Assembly (NCBI GenBank): GCA_034437215.1
Contig: DAOTVC010000076.1
Coordinates: forward strand, 29,118-93,117
Reading direction: 5' to 3'
Length of the DNA stretch: 64,000 nucleotides
From: DAOTVC01 sp034437215
GTDB taxonomy: Bacteria > Chloroflexota > Anaerolineae > B4-G1 > SLSP01
Position 1 is the stretch's first letter, and each line of letters starts with the position of its first letter. Shown here one piece after another: positions 42,116-49,874 of this stretch. The notes under the pieces were generated by a model that saw only the letters and a program-made list of their open reading frames with translations, was not told the DNA's origin and ran no database searches. The translations under genes were made by a program, and so were the position numbers.

Positions 42116-42496
42116 TTACAGGGTCGGATGGTACTGGATGGTGGTTCGCAGGCGACTGGGCATGGGACGTCGCTTGGGCAGATCAAGGGGGCCGAAGGGG
42201 GTCCGGAGCGGCAGCTCGATGTCCAGATCGTGCATGAAAAAGAGCAGGCGGGTCTTCTCGTGCTCCTCCAGGGGGCGCTGGAAGGTGTCCCCGATCATCA
42301 GCGTGCCCTCCGGGTTGAGGTAGCGCACGTCCTCGGCGACAGGCCACGCCTCCGGGGGTTCGCCGGGCTGCGGCTGGTGAAAGGCGCCTACGTCGATCTC
42401 CCGGTAGGGTGCGTCCACAATCAGCTCCACCATCGACACCCCCTTGTGCTCCAAGACGGGATAGATGCCCACAACTTCGATCTCTGCCTCCGGCAT
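42116..42496 (-). CDS. Uncharacterised protein
   Basis: A 126-residue soluble protein (MPEAEIEVVGIYPV... ending RTTIQYHPTL). AGGGAGG is well placed before the ATG at 42496, and it starts 2 bp after the membrane-fused aminopropyltransferase-like gene, so it is co-expressed. No motif or family recognised. Confidence 0.65.
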   Translation of the reverse strand: MPEAEIEVVGIYPVLEHKGVSMVELIVDAPYREIDVGAFHQPQPGEPPEAWPVAEDVRYLNPEGTLMIGDTFQRPLEEHEKTRLLFFMHDLDIELPLRTPFGPLDLPKRRPMPSRLRTTIQYHPTL

Positions 42497-42498
42497 GG

Positions 42499-44025
42499 TT
42501 ACCTCCCTAGAATGTACTGTAGAATGAGCGTGTCGGTCAGCAGCTCCACCGGTGCCTTGTCGTCGGTGAAGACCCTCTCGGCGGCGGAGACCTCGATGAG
42601 CGCGCTCCGGGTCCACTCCAGCACCGTGCGCAGGTGGGGCTCCTCGACGAGCGCGAGATTGGCGGTCAGGTTCTCCACCGTCGAGGGCTGCACCGTCGCC
42701 ACGACGATGGCGTTGAAGGACTCGGGCACGGTGATGACGTGGACGGAGGGGAAGACCTCCTGCATCGTCGCCACGAGCACCTCCACCAGGCGCCAGTCGT
42801 CGGGGGTGTGGCCCACGTTGATGGCGACTACGCCCTCCTCCGTCAGGCGCTCCCGAATCTCGGCGAAGAACTCCACCGTCGTCAGGTGCCAGGGGATGTA
42901 GGGCAGCCGGTAGGCGTCCACCGCGACGACGTCGTAGCGGGCCGTCGTCTGCCGGAGAAAGGCGCGTCCGTCGACGGCGTGCGTCTCCAGGTTGGGCTGG
43001 ACCATCCCGAAGTACTCCCGGCCCACCTCGATGATCGCCGGATCGATCTCCACGCCGTCGATGGGGATGGGGCCGAAGATCTCCGTGTACTGATCGGGGA
43101 TGGTCCCCGCTGCCAGCCCCACGACGAGCAGATTGTCCACCGCCTCCGGTGGATGGGGCGGTGGATTGAAGAAGGGGGCGGCGAGGAAGAAGTCCCAGGT
43201 CCCTCCCGTAAGGATATACGTGGGCAGGTAGATGGAGTGGATGCCCTCACCCTCGTTGAGGAGCAGCAGGCGCGCCCCGTGCTGGTTCTCCACCACCTGG
43301 ATGAAGTTGTAGGTCGATTCCTCTTCGTAGATCAGGCCCTGCCGCGGGCGAATGGTACCCGGGGGAAGCAGCATCAGGGCCAGGATGAGCAGCGCCGACC
43401 ATGCCAGAAGGTAGAAGCGGCGGCGATCGTAGCGCCAGAGCCCCCAGAGCCCCGTGAGGGTCGTGACGAGGGCCAGGAGGAGGAAGGTGCGCCGGGTCCC
43501 CAGCAGGGGGATGAGAACGAGGTTCGGCAGGAAGGTGCCCAGGAAGCTGCCGAGGGTGGAGATGGCATAGATACGCCCGCTGGTGACGCCGGAGAGCTGC
43601 AGGTCGGTGAGGGCCAGGCGGATGACGAAGGGGGAGACGAAGGCGAGCAGCGTCACGGGCACGGCGAAGAGCAGGAGCACCGCCAGCAGGGGGCCGGCGA
43701 CCAGGCCGGCGTTCAGCGAGGCCATGCCCTCGGCGGCCACCTGCAGAACGGGACGGGCCAGGAAGGGGACGGTGGCGATGGCGGCGCCCGCTCCCACGAG
43801 GATGGTGTAGAGGGCGGCGGGATAGGGGAAGCGATCGGCGATGCTGCCCCCCCAGGCATAGCCCACGGAGAGGTAAAGCAGGATCAGGCCGATGATGGCC
43901 GTCCAGACCAGCTCCGAGGTTCCGAAGGTGGGGGCCAACAGCCGGGCCGCAGCCAGCTCCAGAGCCAGGGAGACGAGCCCGCCGACGAAGGCGGTGACGT
44001 AGAGGCGCAGGGCAGTACTCTTCAT
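42499..44025 (-). CDS. Spermidine-synthase-like protein with N-terminal membrane domain
   Basis: A 508-residue fusion. About seven hydrophobic helices occupy the first 230 residues (ALELAAARLLAPTFG near the start is typical). A Rossmann aminopropyltransferase-like domain follows (about 260-508; NLLVVGLAAGTIP, IDGVEIDPAIIEVGREYFG, DVVAVDAYRLPYIPWH). The usual GGGDG loop of spermidine synthase is VGLAAG and the catalytic DAYD reads DAYR, so polyamine synthesis is doubtful; fused forms of this kind are common and poorly understood. ATG 44025 chosen because it begins the first helix. Confidence 0.85.
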   Translation of the reverse strand: MKSTALRLYVTAFVGGLVSLALELAAARLLAPTFGTSELVWTAIIGLILLYLSVGYAWGGSIADRFPYPAALYTILVGAGAAIATVPFLARPVLQVAAEGMASLNAGLVAGPLLAVLLLFAVPVTLLAFVSPFVIRLALTDLQLSGVTSGRIYAISTLGSFLGTFLPNLVLIPLLGTRRTFLLLALVTTLTGLWGLWRYDRRRFYLLAWSALLILALMLLPPGTIRPRQGLIYEEESTYNFIQVVENQHGARLLLLNEGEGIHSIYLPTYILTGGTWDFFLAAPFFNPPPHPPEAVDNLLVVGLAAGTIPDQYTEIFGPIPIDGVEIDPAIIEVGREYFGMVQPNLETHAVDGRAFLRQTTARYDVVAVDAYRLPYIPWHLTTVEFFAEIRERLTEEGVVAINVGHTPDDWRLVEVLVATMQEVFPSVHVITVPESFNAIVVATVQPSTVENLTANLALVEEPHLRTVLEWTRSALIEVSAAERVFTDDKAPVELLTDTLILQYILGR

Positions 44026-44163
44026 GGGCAAACAACTCTCCGATCCCGACCCTCGTCCAATCCGGTGGCGCGAGGGCGTCACTAGAAGCAACGATACAGC
44101 TTCAGGGATCGATAGTAACCGAAGTTGCGGGATAAGGCAAGTGCTCTTCTGAGCTGCTCCCGG

Positions 44164-44820
44164 CTATTCGAGCTCCCGAATGACCAGCACGACCTTGCCC
44201 TGCACGTGGACGTGCTTGGCGGGCACCGGGATGGGCTCCATCGTGGGATTGGCGGGGATCAGAGTGACCTGATCGCCGTCGCGGCGGTAGTACTTGAGGG
44301 TCATCTCGTCGCGGTCGTCCAGCCAGACCGCTGCCATCTCTCCGTTGTTCACCTCTTCCTGCTTGCAGAGGACGACGAGGTCGCCGTCACGGACGAGGGC
44401 GTCGATCATGGAGTTCCCCTTGACCTTGAGGGCGAAGAGGTCGGAGACGTCGCGATTGAGGAGCGCACGGCTCACCTCCACCGTCTCCGTGCCGGGCAGG
44501 CTCTCGGAGCTCAGCGGGAGACCCGCCACGATCTGTCCCAGAAAGGGGATGGAGACCAGCGCGCGCTCTTCCTCCGGCTCCATCTCCGGCTCGGGCTCCT
44601 CTTCCTCCACGAGAAGGCGGATGCCCCGGGAGACGGAGCGCTCGCGCACGATATACTCGTGGGCCTCTAACTGGTCAAGGTAGTAGGTGACGTGGGACGT
44701 GGAGGAGATGCCGACGGCCTTGCCGATCTCACGGACGGTGGGGGGATAGCCGTTTGTGCCCAGATAGCGTTCGATGAACTCCAACATCTGTCGGGGGCGC
44801 TCTTTCAACTCTGCTGTCAT
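44164..44820 (-). CDS. lexA: SOS repressor LexA
   Basis: A 218-residue repressor. The N-terminal winged helix (1-70) includes TVREIGKAVGISSTSHVTYYLDQL. An acidic linker follows, then the self-cleavage site at A99-G100 (QIVAGLPL), catalytic Ser137 (VKGNSMIDALVRDGD) and Lys176 (MTLKYYRR). RecA-stimulated autocleavage derepresses SOS genes. Its own promoter carries GAACATTTGTTC within the spacer, so it is autoregulated, and the operator type is the Bacillus kind. Confidence 0.97.
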   Translation of the reverse strand: MTAELKERPRQMLEFIERYLGTNGYPPTVREIGKAVGISSTSHVTYYLDQLEAHEYIVRERSVSRGIRLLVEEEEPEPEMEPEEERALVSIPFLGQIVAGLPLSSESLPGTETVEVSRALLNRDVSDLFALKVKGNSMIDALVRDGDLVVLCKQEEVNNGEMAAVWLDDRDEMTLKYYRRDGDQVTLIPANPTMEPIPVPAKHVHVQGKVVLVIRELE

Positions 44821-44865
44821 CGCCTAGACCTCCCTGGTTAACCCAAGTAACCCAAAACTATCCCA

Positions 44866-44894
44866 ATTATATTCGAACATTTGTTCGGTGTCAA
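44866..44894 (-). promoter_or_regulatory. lexA promoter with SOS box in the spacer
   Basis: On the minus strand TTGACA (44889-44894), 17-bp spacer, TATAAT (44866-44871), all perfect. The spacer contains GAACATTTGTTC (44875-44886), flanked as CGAACN4GTTCG, so LexA binding would directly exclude RNA polymerase. Confidence 0.93.
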
Positions 44895-44921
44895 GTGTTC
44901 TATATTTGGTTTTCGTGGGGT

Positions 44922-45005
44922 GCTCTGGCTGTACGCTGCAAGGGCACAGCCAGAGCTAGAGCTAGGGGGAGTGGGCAGCGGCAACGCCGCTGCCCACTCC
45001 CCCTA
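44922..45005. repeat. Two consecutive perfect hairpins in the lexA-pepA divergent region
   Basis: Hairpin 1: GCTCTGGCTGT (44922-44932) with ACAGCCAGAGC (44946-44956). Hairpin 2: a 20-bp perfect inverted repeat (44963-44982 with 44986-45005) and a 3-nt loop AAC. They lie between divergent genes, where no transcript is expected to end. The remainder of 44821-45206 holds the lexA promoter and pepA leader. Confidence 0.85.
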
Positions 45006-45206
45006 AAATAGCCCCCTGCCCGGGTATAGAACAGGAAATAGGAAAAAGGGAGAGCGGCCCTCAGAGGATCGTCGTGTAAGGGGTACACCACCTGCACGGT
45101 GGATCCGTCGAAGGTGATAAAGATAACTTGCTCTTTCTCCGAAAAGCCTTACCATAGATAGTGTTATCCTACTCTGCCTAATTCGTAGTCTCAAGGGAGG
45201 CCTTGC

Positions 45207-46718
45207 ATGCAGGTCGAAGTCATCAGCGGTGAGATTCAGGCCCAGGAGTCCCCCGCCCTGGTCGTCAACCTCTTCGAGGGGGTGAAGGAGCCCGGCGGCG
45301 CCACAGGCGCCGTGGACCGGGCCCTCGGGGGCGCCATCAGCGATCTCATAGCGGGGGGCGATTTCCGCGGCAGACGCCAGGAGATTGCCGTACTCTATCC
45401 TGCAGGGGTCATCCCTGCCCGGCGGATCATCCTCGTTGGTCTGGGCAAGGAGGAGAAGTTCGACGGCGAGGCCATCCGCCAGGCCGCCGCGGCGGCGGCG
45501 CAGCGCGCCCTCACCCTGGGAGCCACCACCATCCACACCGTCGTCCACGGGGCGGGTGCGGGAGGACGCTCCCCGGCGGAGGCTGCCCAGGCGGTGGTGG
45601 AGGGCACGCTGCTGGGCCTCTACCGCTTCGACGAGTTGAAGACCCAGCAGGAGGAGGAGCGCCCCGAGCTGGAGAGGCTCGTCCTCGTCGAGTTCGAGGC
45701 CTCGAAGCAGGAGGCGCTCGAGCAGGGCGCGCAGGCGGGTCAGATCGTCGCCGAGTCGGTCGCCCTCGCCCGGGATCTCGTGAACCGCCCCGCCAACGTC
45801 GCCTCCCCAGCCCACATCGCCGACGTGGCGGAGAAGATGGCGAAGGAGACCGGGCTGGGCGCGCAGATCCTCGAGAGGGATGAGATGGAGGAGCGGGGCA
45901 TGCGCCTCCTGCTCAGCGTCAACCAGGGGGGTGGCGAGGCCGCCAAACTGGTGATCCTCGAACATAACGCCGACCGCCGGGATCTGCCCACCGTGGCGCT
46001 CGTGGGGAAGGGCATCACCTTCGACACCGGGGGCATCTCCCTCAAGCCCAGCGCCAGCATGGAGAAGATGAAGGGGGACATGGGCGGCGCAGCAGCCGTC
46101 ATCGGCGCCATGCGGGCCATCGCCCTCCTCGACCTGCCCCTGCGGGTCGTCGCGCTGACACCCCTCACCGAGAACATGCCCGATGCCCTGGCGACCAAGC
46201 CCGGGGACGTCATCAAGTCCCTCAAGGGGCTCACCGTGGAGATCATCAACACCGACGCCGAGGGGCGCCTCATCCTCGCCGACGCCCTCACCTATGCCGG
46301 GGAGTTCGAGCCCGAGGCGATCTTCGACATCGCCACCCTGACAGGCGGGCGGATCATCGCTCTGGGCGCGCACGCCGCCGCCGTCATGGGTGACGAGGCG
46401 CTGGTCCGGCGCTTGGAGGCAGCGGGCGAGGCCACCTTCGAGCGGGTCTGGGAGCTACCGCTCTTCGAGGAGTACGGTGACTATCTCAAGAGCGACGTCG
46501 CGGACATCAGAAACGTCGGCACGCGGGAGGCCAGCAGCATCACCGCCGGCTACTTCCTCGGTGAGTTCCTGCCCGACGAGATCCCCTGGGCGCACATCGA
46601 CATCGCAGGCCTGGGCTTGGTGGACAAGGAGCAGCCCTACACGCCCAAGGGGGCCACGGGCTACGGCGTGCGACTCCTGGTCGAGACCTTGCGGCGGTGG
46701 GACGCCCCTTCCGGGTAG
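45207..46718 (+). CDS. pepA: Leucyl aminopeptidase (M17)
   Basis: A 503-residue cytosolic M17 aminopeptidase with two metal ions. Characteristic stretches are VGKGITFDTGGISLKP, MKGDMGGAAAVIGAM and the signature NTDAEGRL with LADAL. The N-terminal half carries RDLVNRPANVASP. It removes N-terminal residues from peptides. CAAGGGAGG precedes the ATG. It ends before a stem-loop terminator. Confidence 0.96.
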   Translation: MQVEVISGEIQAQESPALVVNLFEGVKEPGGATGAVDRALGGAISDLIAGGDFRGRRQEIAVLYPAGVIPARRIILVGLGKEEKFDGEAIRQAAAAAAQRALTLGATTIHTVVHGAGAGGRSPAEAAQAVVEGTLLGLYRFDELKTQQEEERPELERLVLVEFEASKQEALEQGAQAGQIVAESVALARDLVNRPANVASPAHIADVAEKMAKETGLGAQILERDEMEERGMRLLLSVNQGGGEAAKLVILEHNADRRDLPTVALVGKGITFDTGGISLKPSASMEKMKGDMGGAAAVIGAMRAIALLDLPLRVVALTPLTENMPDALATKPGDVIKSLKGLTVEIINTDAEGRLILADALTYAGEFEPEAIFDIATLTGGRIIALGAHAAAVMGDEALVRRLEAAGEATFERVWELPLFEEYGDYLKSDVADIRNVGTREASSITAGYFLGEFLPDEIPWAHIDIAGLGLVDKEQPYTPKGATGYGVRLLVETLRRWDAPSG

Positions 46719-46737
46719 ATCTCTACACAACAGCGAC

Positions 46738-46775
46738 GAGAGCGCTTCCCTGAAGGGAGGCGCTCTTCCATTTTG
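46738..46775 (+). terminator. Terminator after pepA
   Basis: Stem GAGAGCGCTTCCCT / GGGAGGCGCTCT(T) followed by CCATTTT; one G-T pair in the stem. Confidence 0.75.
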
Positions 46776-46902
46776 GGGCAAGATAGCTCTCTACCGCTCC
46801 GCCACCGCTTCTCACCTGCAGAGCGCGCAGTTTCTAAGGCGTCGCTTTAATTTTTTCCACTTCCGGGTATACTGCAGGCAGAGCCCCTTTCGGGGCGTCT
46901 TT

Positions 46903-46992
46903 TGTTAGGCAGGCAGGTGTTAGACAGGCAGGGGTTAGGCAGGCAGGTGTTAGACAGGCAGGTGTTAGACAGGCAGGTGTTAGATAAGCAGG
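46903..46992. repeat. 15-bp tandem repeat array, six copies
   Basis: Six units of consensus TGTTAGACAGGCAGG starting at 46903, 46918, 46933, 46948, 46963 and 46978; the last copy (TGTTAGATAAGCAGG) runs into the ribosome binding site of the MazG-like gene. It shares the period, the TGTTAG word and GACAGG with the array at 18920-18994 when both are read in the sense of the following gene and its complement. Confidence 0.95.
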
Positions 46993-46997
46993 ATAGG

Positions 46998-47312
46998 ATG
47001 ACGCTTGACGAGTTGACCGACGCGATGAACCGCTTCGTCGAGGCCATGGGCTGGTACCGGCCCGATTCCCCCTTCGTGCAGAGCCCGCGCAACATCGCCA
47101 TCTCCCTGACGTTGGAGGCCGGCGAGGTGCTCGAGCACTTCCAGTGGGGGGAGGAGGCCGTTCCGGAGGATCTGGCAGAGGAGCTGGCCGACGTGGCCCT
47201 CTACCTGCTTCAGCTGGCCTACCTAACCGGCGTGGATCTGGAGGAGGCCATCGTCGACAAGCTGGCGGTGAACTACGAACGCTTTGGGCCGCAGGAAGAC
47301 ACGGCGGCGTGA
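46998..47312 (+). CDS. MazG-like nucleotide pyrophosphohydrolase
   Basis: A 104-residue all-helical protein. MTLDELTDAMNRFVEAMGWY, SLTLEAGEVLEHFQWG (ExxE) and ELADVALYLLQLAYLTGVD (ExxD) form the metal-binding helices of MazG/dCTPase-type enzymes that hydrolyse non-canonical or excess NTPs. ATG 46998 follows AAGCAGGATAGG. An upstream TTG at 46902 would translate the tandem repeats and is not favoured. It overlaps the next gene by 4 bp (GTGA). Confidence 0.88.
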   Translation: MTLDELTDAMNRFVEAMGWYRPDSPFVQSPRNIAISLTLEAGEVLEHFQWGEEAVPEDLAEELADVALYLLQLAYLTGVDLEEAIVDKLAVNYERFGPQEDTAA

Positions 47313-48004
47313 AGACACGGGAGGCTGCAAGGAAATCCAACGCGACCTGCATCCTGGTAGTCAGCGACGATGTGGCCCCCTCGCTCTTCAGCGACAATCT
47401 CAAGAAGTACGTGGGGACCATCGACGTGCTGCTCTCCTGTGGGGATCTGTCCTACTCCTACCTGGAGTATCTCGTCACCCAACTGCAGACTCGCTACGCC
47501 TACTACGTGCGCGGTAACCACGACGGGCCCGAGTACCGGGCCAACAACACGACGCTGGAGGCGCCGGGCGGTTGGGTCGACGTCGACGGCCGGGTGAGGG
47601 AGGCCGAGAAGCACAGGCTGCTCGTCGCCGGACTCGAGGGCTCCATCCGCTACCGTCCCAAGGCGCCCTACCAGTACACGCAGACCGAGATGTGGTGGCG
47701 GGTGCAGAAGCTCGCGCTCAAGTTGCTCTTCAACTACGCCCTCTACGGGCGTTTCCTGGACATCTTCATCGCCCACTCCCCGCCTGCCGGGATCCACGAC
47801 GGTCCCGACTGGCCCCACCGGGGCTTTGAGGCTTTTCGGGGTCTGATGAAGCGCTTCCGACCGCGCCTCTTCTTGCACGGTCACAAGCACCGCTACGGGC
47901 CCATGCCCTGGCGTACGGAGTTCGAGGAGACGGAGGTGGTGAACGTGCACCCCTTTCGCGTGATTCATTGGTACGAGGATGAGATCAAGTATGGACGCCT
48001 CTAG
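47309..48004 (+). CDS. Calcineurin-like metallophosphoesterase
   Basis: A 231-residue phosphoesterase starting at GTG 47309, which overlaps the MazG stop. Motifs: LLSCGDLSYSY (GD), VRGNHDGPE (GNHD), IAHSPPAGIHD and FLHGHKHRYG (GHxH). The first motif, normally DxH, reads SDDVAPS, so the first metal site is altered. The substrate is unknown; operon partners (MazG-like, ParB-like repeat protein) do not fix it. Confidence 0.85.
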   Translation: MKTREAARKSNATCILVVSDDVAPSLFSDNLKKYVGTIDVLLSCGDLSYSYLEYLVTQLQTRYAYYVRGNHDGPEYRANNTTLEAPGGWVDVDGRVREAEKHRLLVAGLEGSIRYRPKAPYQYTQTEMWWRVQKLALKLLFNYALYGRFLDIFIAHSPPAGIHDGPDWPHRGFEAFRGLMKRFRPRLFLHGHKHRYGPMPWRTEFEETEVVNVHPFRVIHWYEDEIKYGRL

Positions 48005-49805
48005 TGCCAGCGCCGCCAAACAGAGTTTCGACCGTGCCCGGTTGAAGGCCTTCTGGAACGCACTGGTCTCGACCCTGACGGGCCGTTCCAACCAGCTTCT
48101 GGCCTGGCAGGACGTGCGGGATCAGCTCCATATCGGCGGGCAGTTCTACCGGGGCATCCAGTCGGTGCCCCTCGAGAGGATCGTCGGCAGCGTGAATCGC
48201 TACCGGGACTTCGACCGGGCCTTTCTGCCCCGCCAGACCCACACGGAGGCCCGGTGGCGGAACATCAGCAGCGCCTACTACCAGGAGAAGCACCTGCCTC
48301 CCGTCCAGCTCTACAAGGTGGGGGAGGCCTACTTCGTCCTCGACGGCAACCATCGCGTCTCCGTGGCTCGCGAGCAGGGACGGGCGTACATCGACGCCGA
48401 GGTCACGGAGGTGGAGGCGCCCGTCTCTGTGAGCGCCGACCTCGACGCCCGCGACCTGCAGATCAAGGGGGAGTACGCCGAGTTTCTGCGGCGTACGCGC
48501 CTCGACGAGCTGCGCCCCGGGCAGGGGATCGAGTTCACCATCGCCGGCGGGTACCAGCAGCTGTTGGAGCACATCGCCGTCCACCGCTACTTCATGGGGG
48601 GGGATCTGGGGCGCTTCGTGCCGGAGGAGGAGGCGATCACCCACTGGTACGATCACGTCTACCGACCTCTTGTGCAGACCGTCCGCCGGCAGGAGATTCT
48701 GAAGGAGTTTCCCAACCGCACGGAGGCCGACCTCTACCTCTGGGTGATGGAGCATCTGCACTTTTTGAGAGAGAGCGGGGGACAGATCACACGGGCGCGC
48801 GCCGCCAAGCACTTTGCCGCTCACTACAATGCCAACCTGCTGAAGCGCGCTCTGAGCATCGTCGGTGGGCTCTGGAGCTCCATCGAGGACGTGGGGGAGG
48901 CGGAGGCCGCCGTCGACTTCCTCGTGGAGACCCGGCTCGACGAGCTGCGCCCCGATCACGGCATCCGGGTGAGCCGACCCGGCGGGTACCAGCGGTTGTT
49001 GGAGCACATCGCCGTCCACCGCCACTTCATGGGGCTGGAGCAGCAGCGCTTCATCGCCAAGCAGGAGGCCATCCTCGACTGGTACGACCACATCTACCAC
49101 CCCATCGTACGTCTGGTACGCGAACAGGGCCTGACCCGAGAGCTCTCCCACCTCACCGACACGGAGATCTACCTCTGGATCATGGAGCACCTGCAGTTCT
49201 TGCAGGAGCAGGGCGCCCACCTGAGCCACGAGGAGGCGGTGGAGGATTTCATCCGCCACTACACCCTGCGGCCGCTGAAAGAGGTTCTGGACATGGTCCA
49301 GGATCTCCTGGAGGTGGGGACGGGGCCCGCCGGTGCCACCACCTATCAGAACTTCCTCAAGTACACGCAGCTGGACCGTCTGCGCCCGCAGCACCGGATC
49401 TCCACGACCATCATCAGCGGTTACCGGCGGCTCCTGGAGCATATCGCGGCTCACCGGTACTTTATGGGTATCGATGAGCAGCGCTCCATCTCCGAGGAGG
49501 AGGCGGTGATGGACTGGTACGATCAGGTCTACCTGTCCGTCGTCCAGGTGATTCGCGACCACCGTCTGCTGCAGACCTTCCCCAAGCGCACGGAGGCCGA
49601 TCTCTACCTCTGGTTCATGGAGCACCGGCACACCCTGGAGGAGCGGGGGGAGATGCTGGGGCGGTTGAACCGGGTGCAGGAGCTGACCGACGAGGAGGTC
49701 GACGAGCCGCTGGAGCGCGCCGTGGATGCCGTTCAACAGCTCCTCGAAAAGACGAGCTCCAAGGATGGGCAGCCGGGAGAGGCTGAGGCGAGCGCCAGCG
49801 CCTGA
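47991..49805 (+). CDS. ParB-like domain protein with three large tandem repeats
   Basis: A 604-residue protein. Residues about 55-145 resemble the ParB/Srx-type fold (ENxxR-like logic: PPVQLYKVGEAYFVLDGNHR followed by VSVAREQG). Then come three homologous blocks of roughly 100 residues near 163-265, 308-407 and 452-555. Each has TRLDELRP, GGYQQLLEHIAVHRYFMG, EEEAITHWYDHVY and TEADLYLWVMEHLHFL, separated by helical spacers; the tail is Ala/Ser/Glu-rich. I recall related single-copy domains in DUF4032-type proteins but no function. It overlaps the phosphoesterase gene by 14 bp, so three genes are coupled. ATG 47991 is preferred over 47979 by ribosome-site spacing. Confidence 0.85.
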   Translation: MDASSASAAKQSFDRARLKAFWNALVSTLTGRSNQLLAWQDVRDQLHIGGQFYRGIQSVPLERIVGSVNRYRDFDRAFLPRQTHTEARWRNISSAYYQEKHLPPVQLYKVGEAYFVLDGNHRVSVAREQGRAYIDAEVTEVEAPVSVSADLDARDLQIKGEYAEFLRRTRLDELRPGQGIEFTIAGGYQQLLEHIAVHRYFMGGDLGRFVPEEEAITHWYDHVYRPLVQTVRRQEILKEFPNRTEADLYLWVMEHLHFLRESGGQITRARAAKHFAAHYNANLLKRALSIVGGLWSSIEDVGEAEAAVDFLVETRLDELRPDHGIRVSRPGGYQRLLEHIAVHRHFMGLEQQRFIAKQEAILDWYDHIYHPIVRLVREQGLTRELSHLTDTEIYLWIMEHLQFLQEQGAHLSHEEAVEDFIRHYTLRPLKEVLDMVQDLLEVGTGPAGATTYQNFLKYTQLDRLRPQHRISTTIISGYRRLLEHIAAHRYFMGIDEQRSISEEEAVMDWYDQVYLSVVQVIRDHRLLQTFPKRTEADLYLWFMEHRHTLEERGEMLGRLNRVQELTDEEVDEPLERAVDAVQQLLEKTSSKDGQPGEAEASASA

Positions 49806-49811
49806 CCCGAC

Positions 49812-49839
49812 TTGTGGTCACGCGGCTTTGACTTATTAT
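49812..49839 (+). promoter_or_regulatory. Possible proS promoter
   Basis: TTGTGG (49812-49817), 16-bp spacer, TATTAT (49834-49839), 35 bp before the start codon. Confidence 0.45.
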
Positions 49840-49874
49840 GACAGAAGTGAAATTAAGGGAAGGGATATAAGACC

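Noticed and set aside
46902..46997. TTG start that would translate the tandem repeats as VLDRQ repeats on the MazG-like protein
   Set aside because: ATG 46998 has a ribosome site and the family fold starts there.
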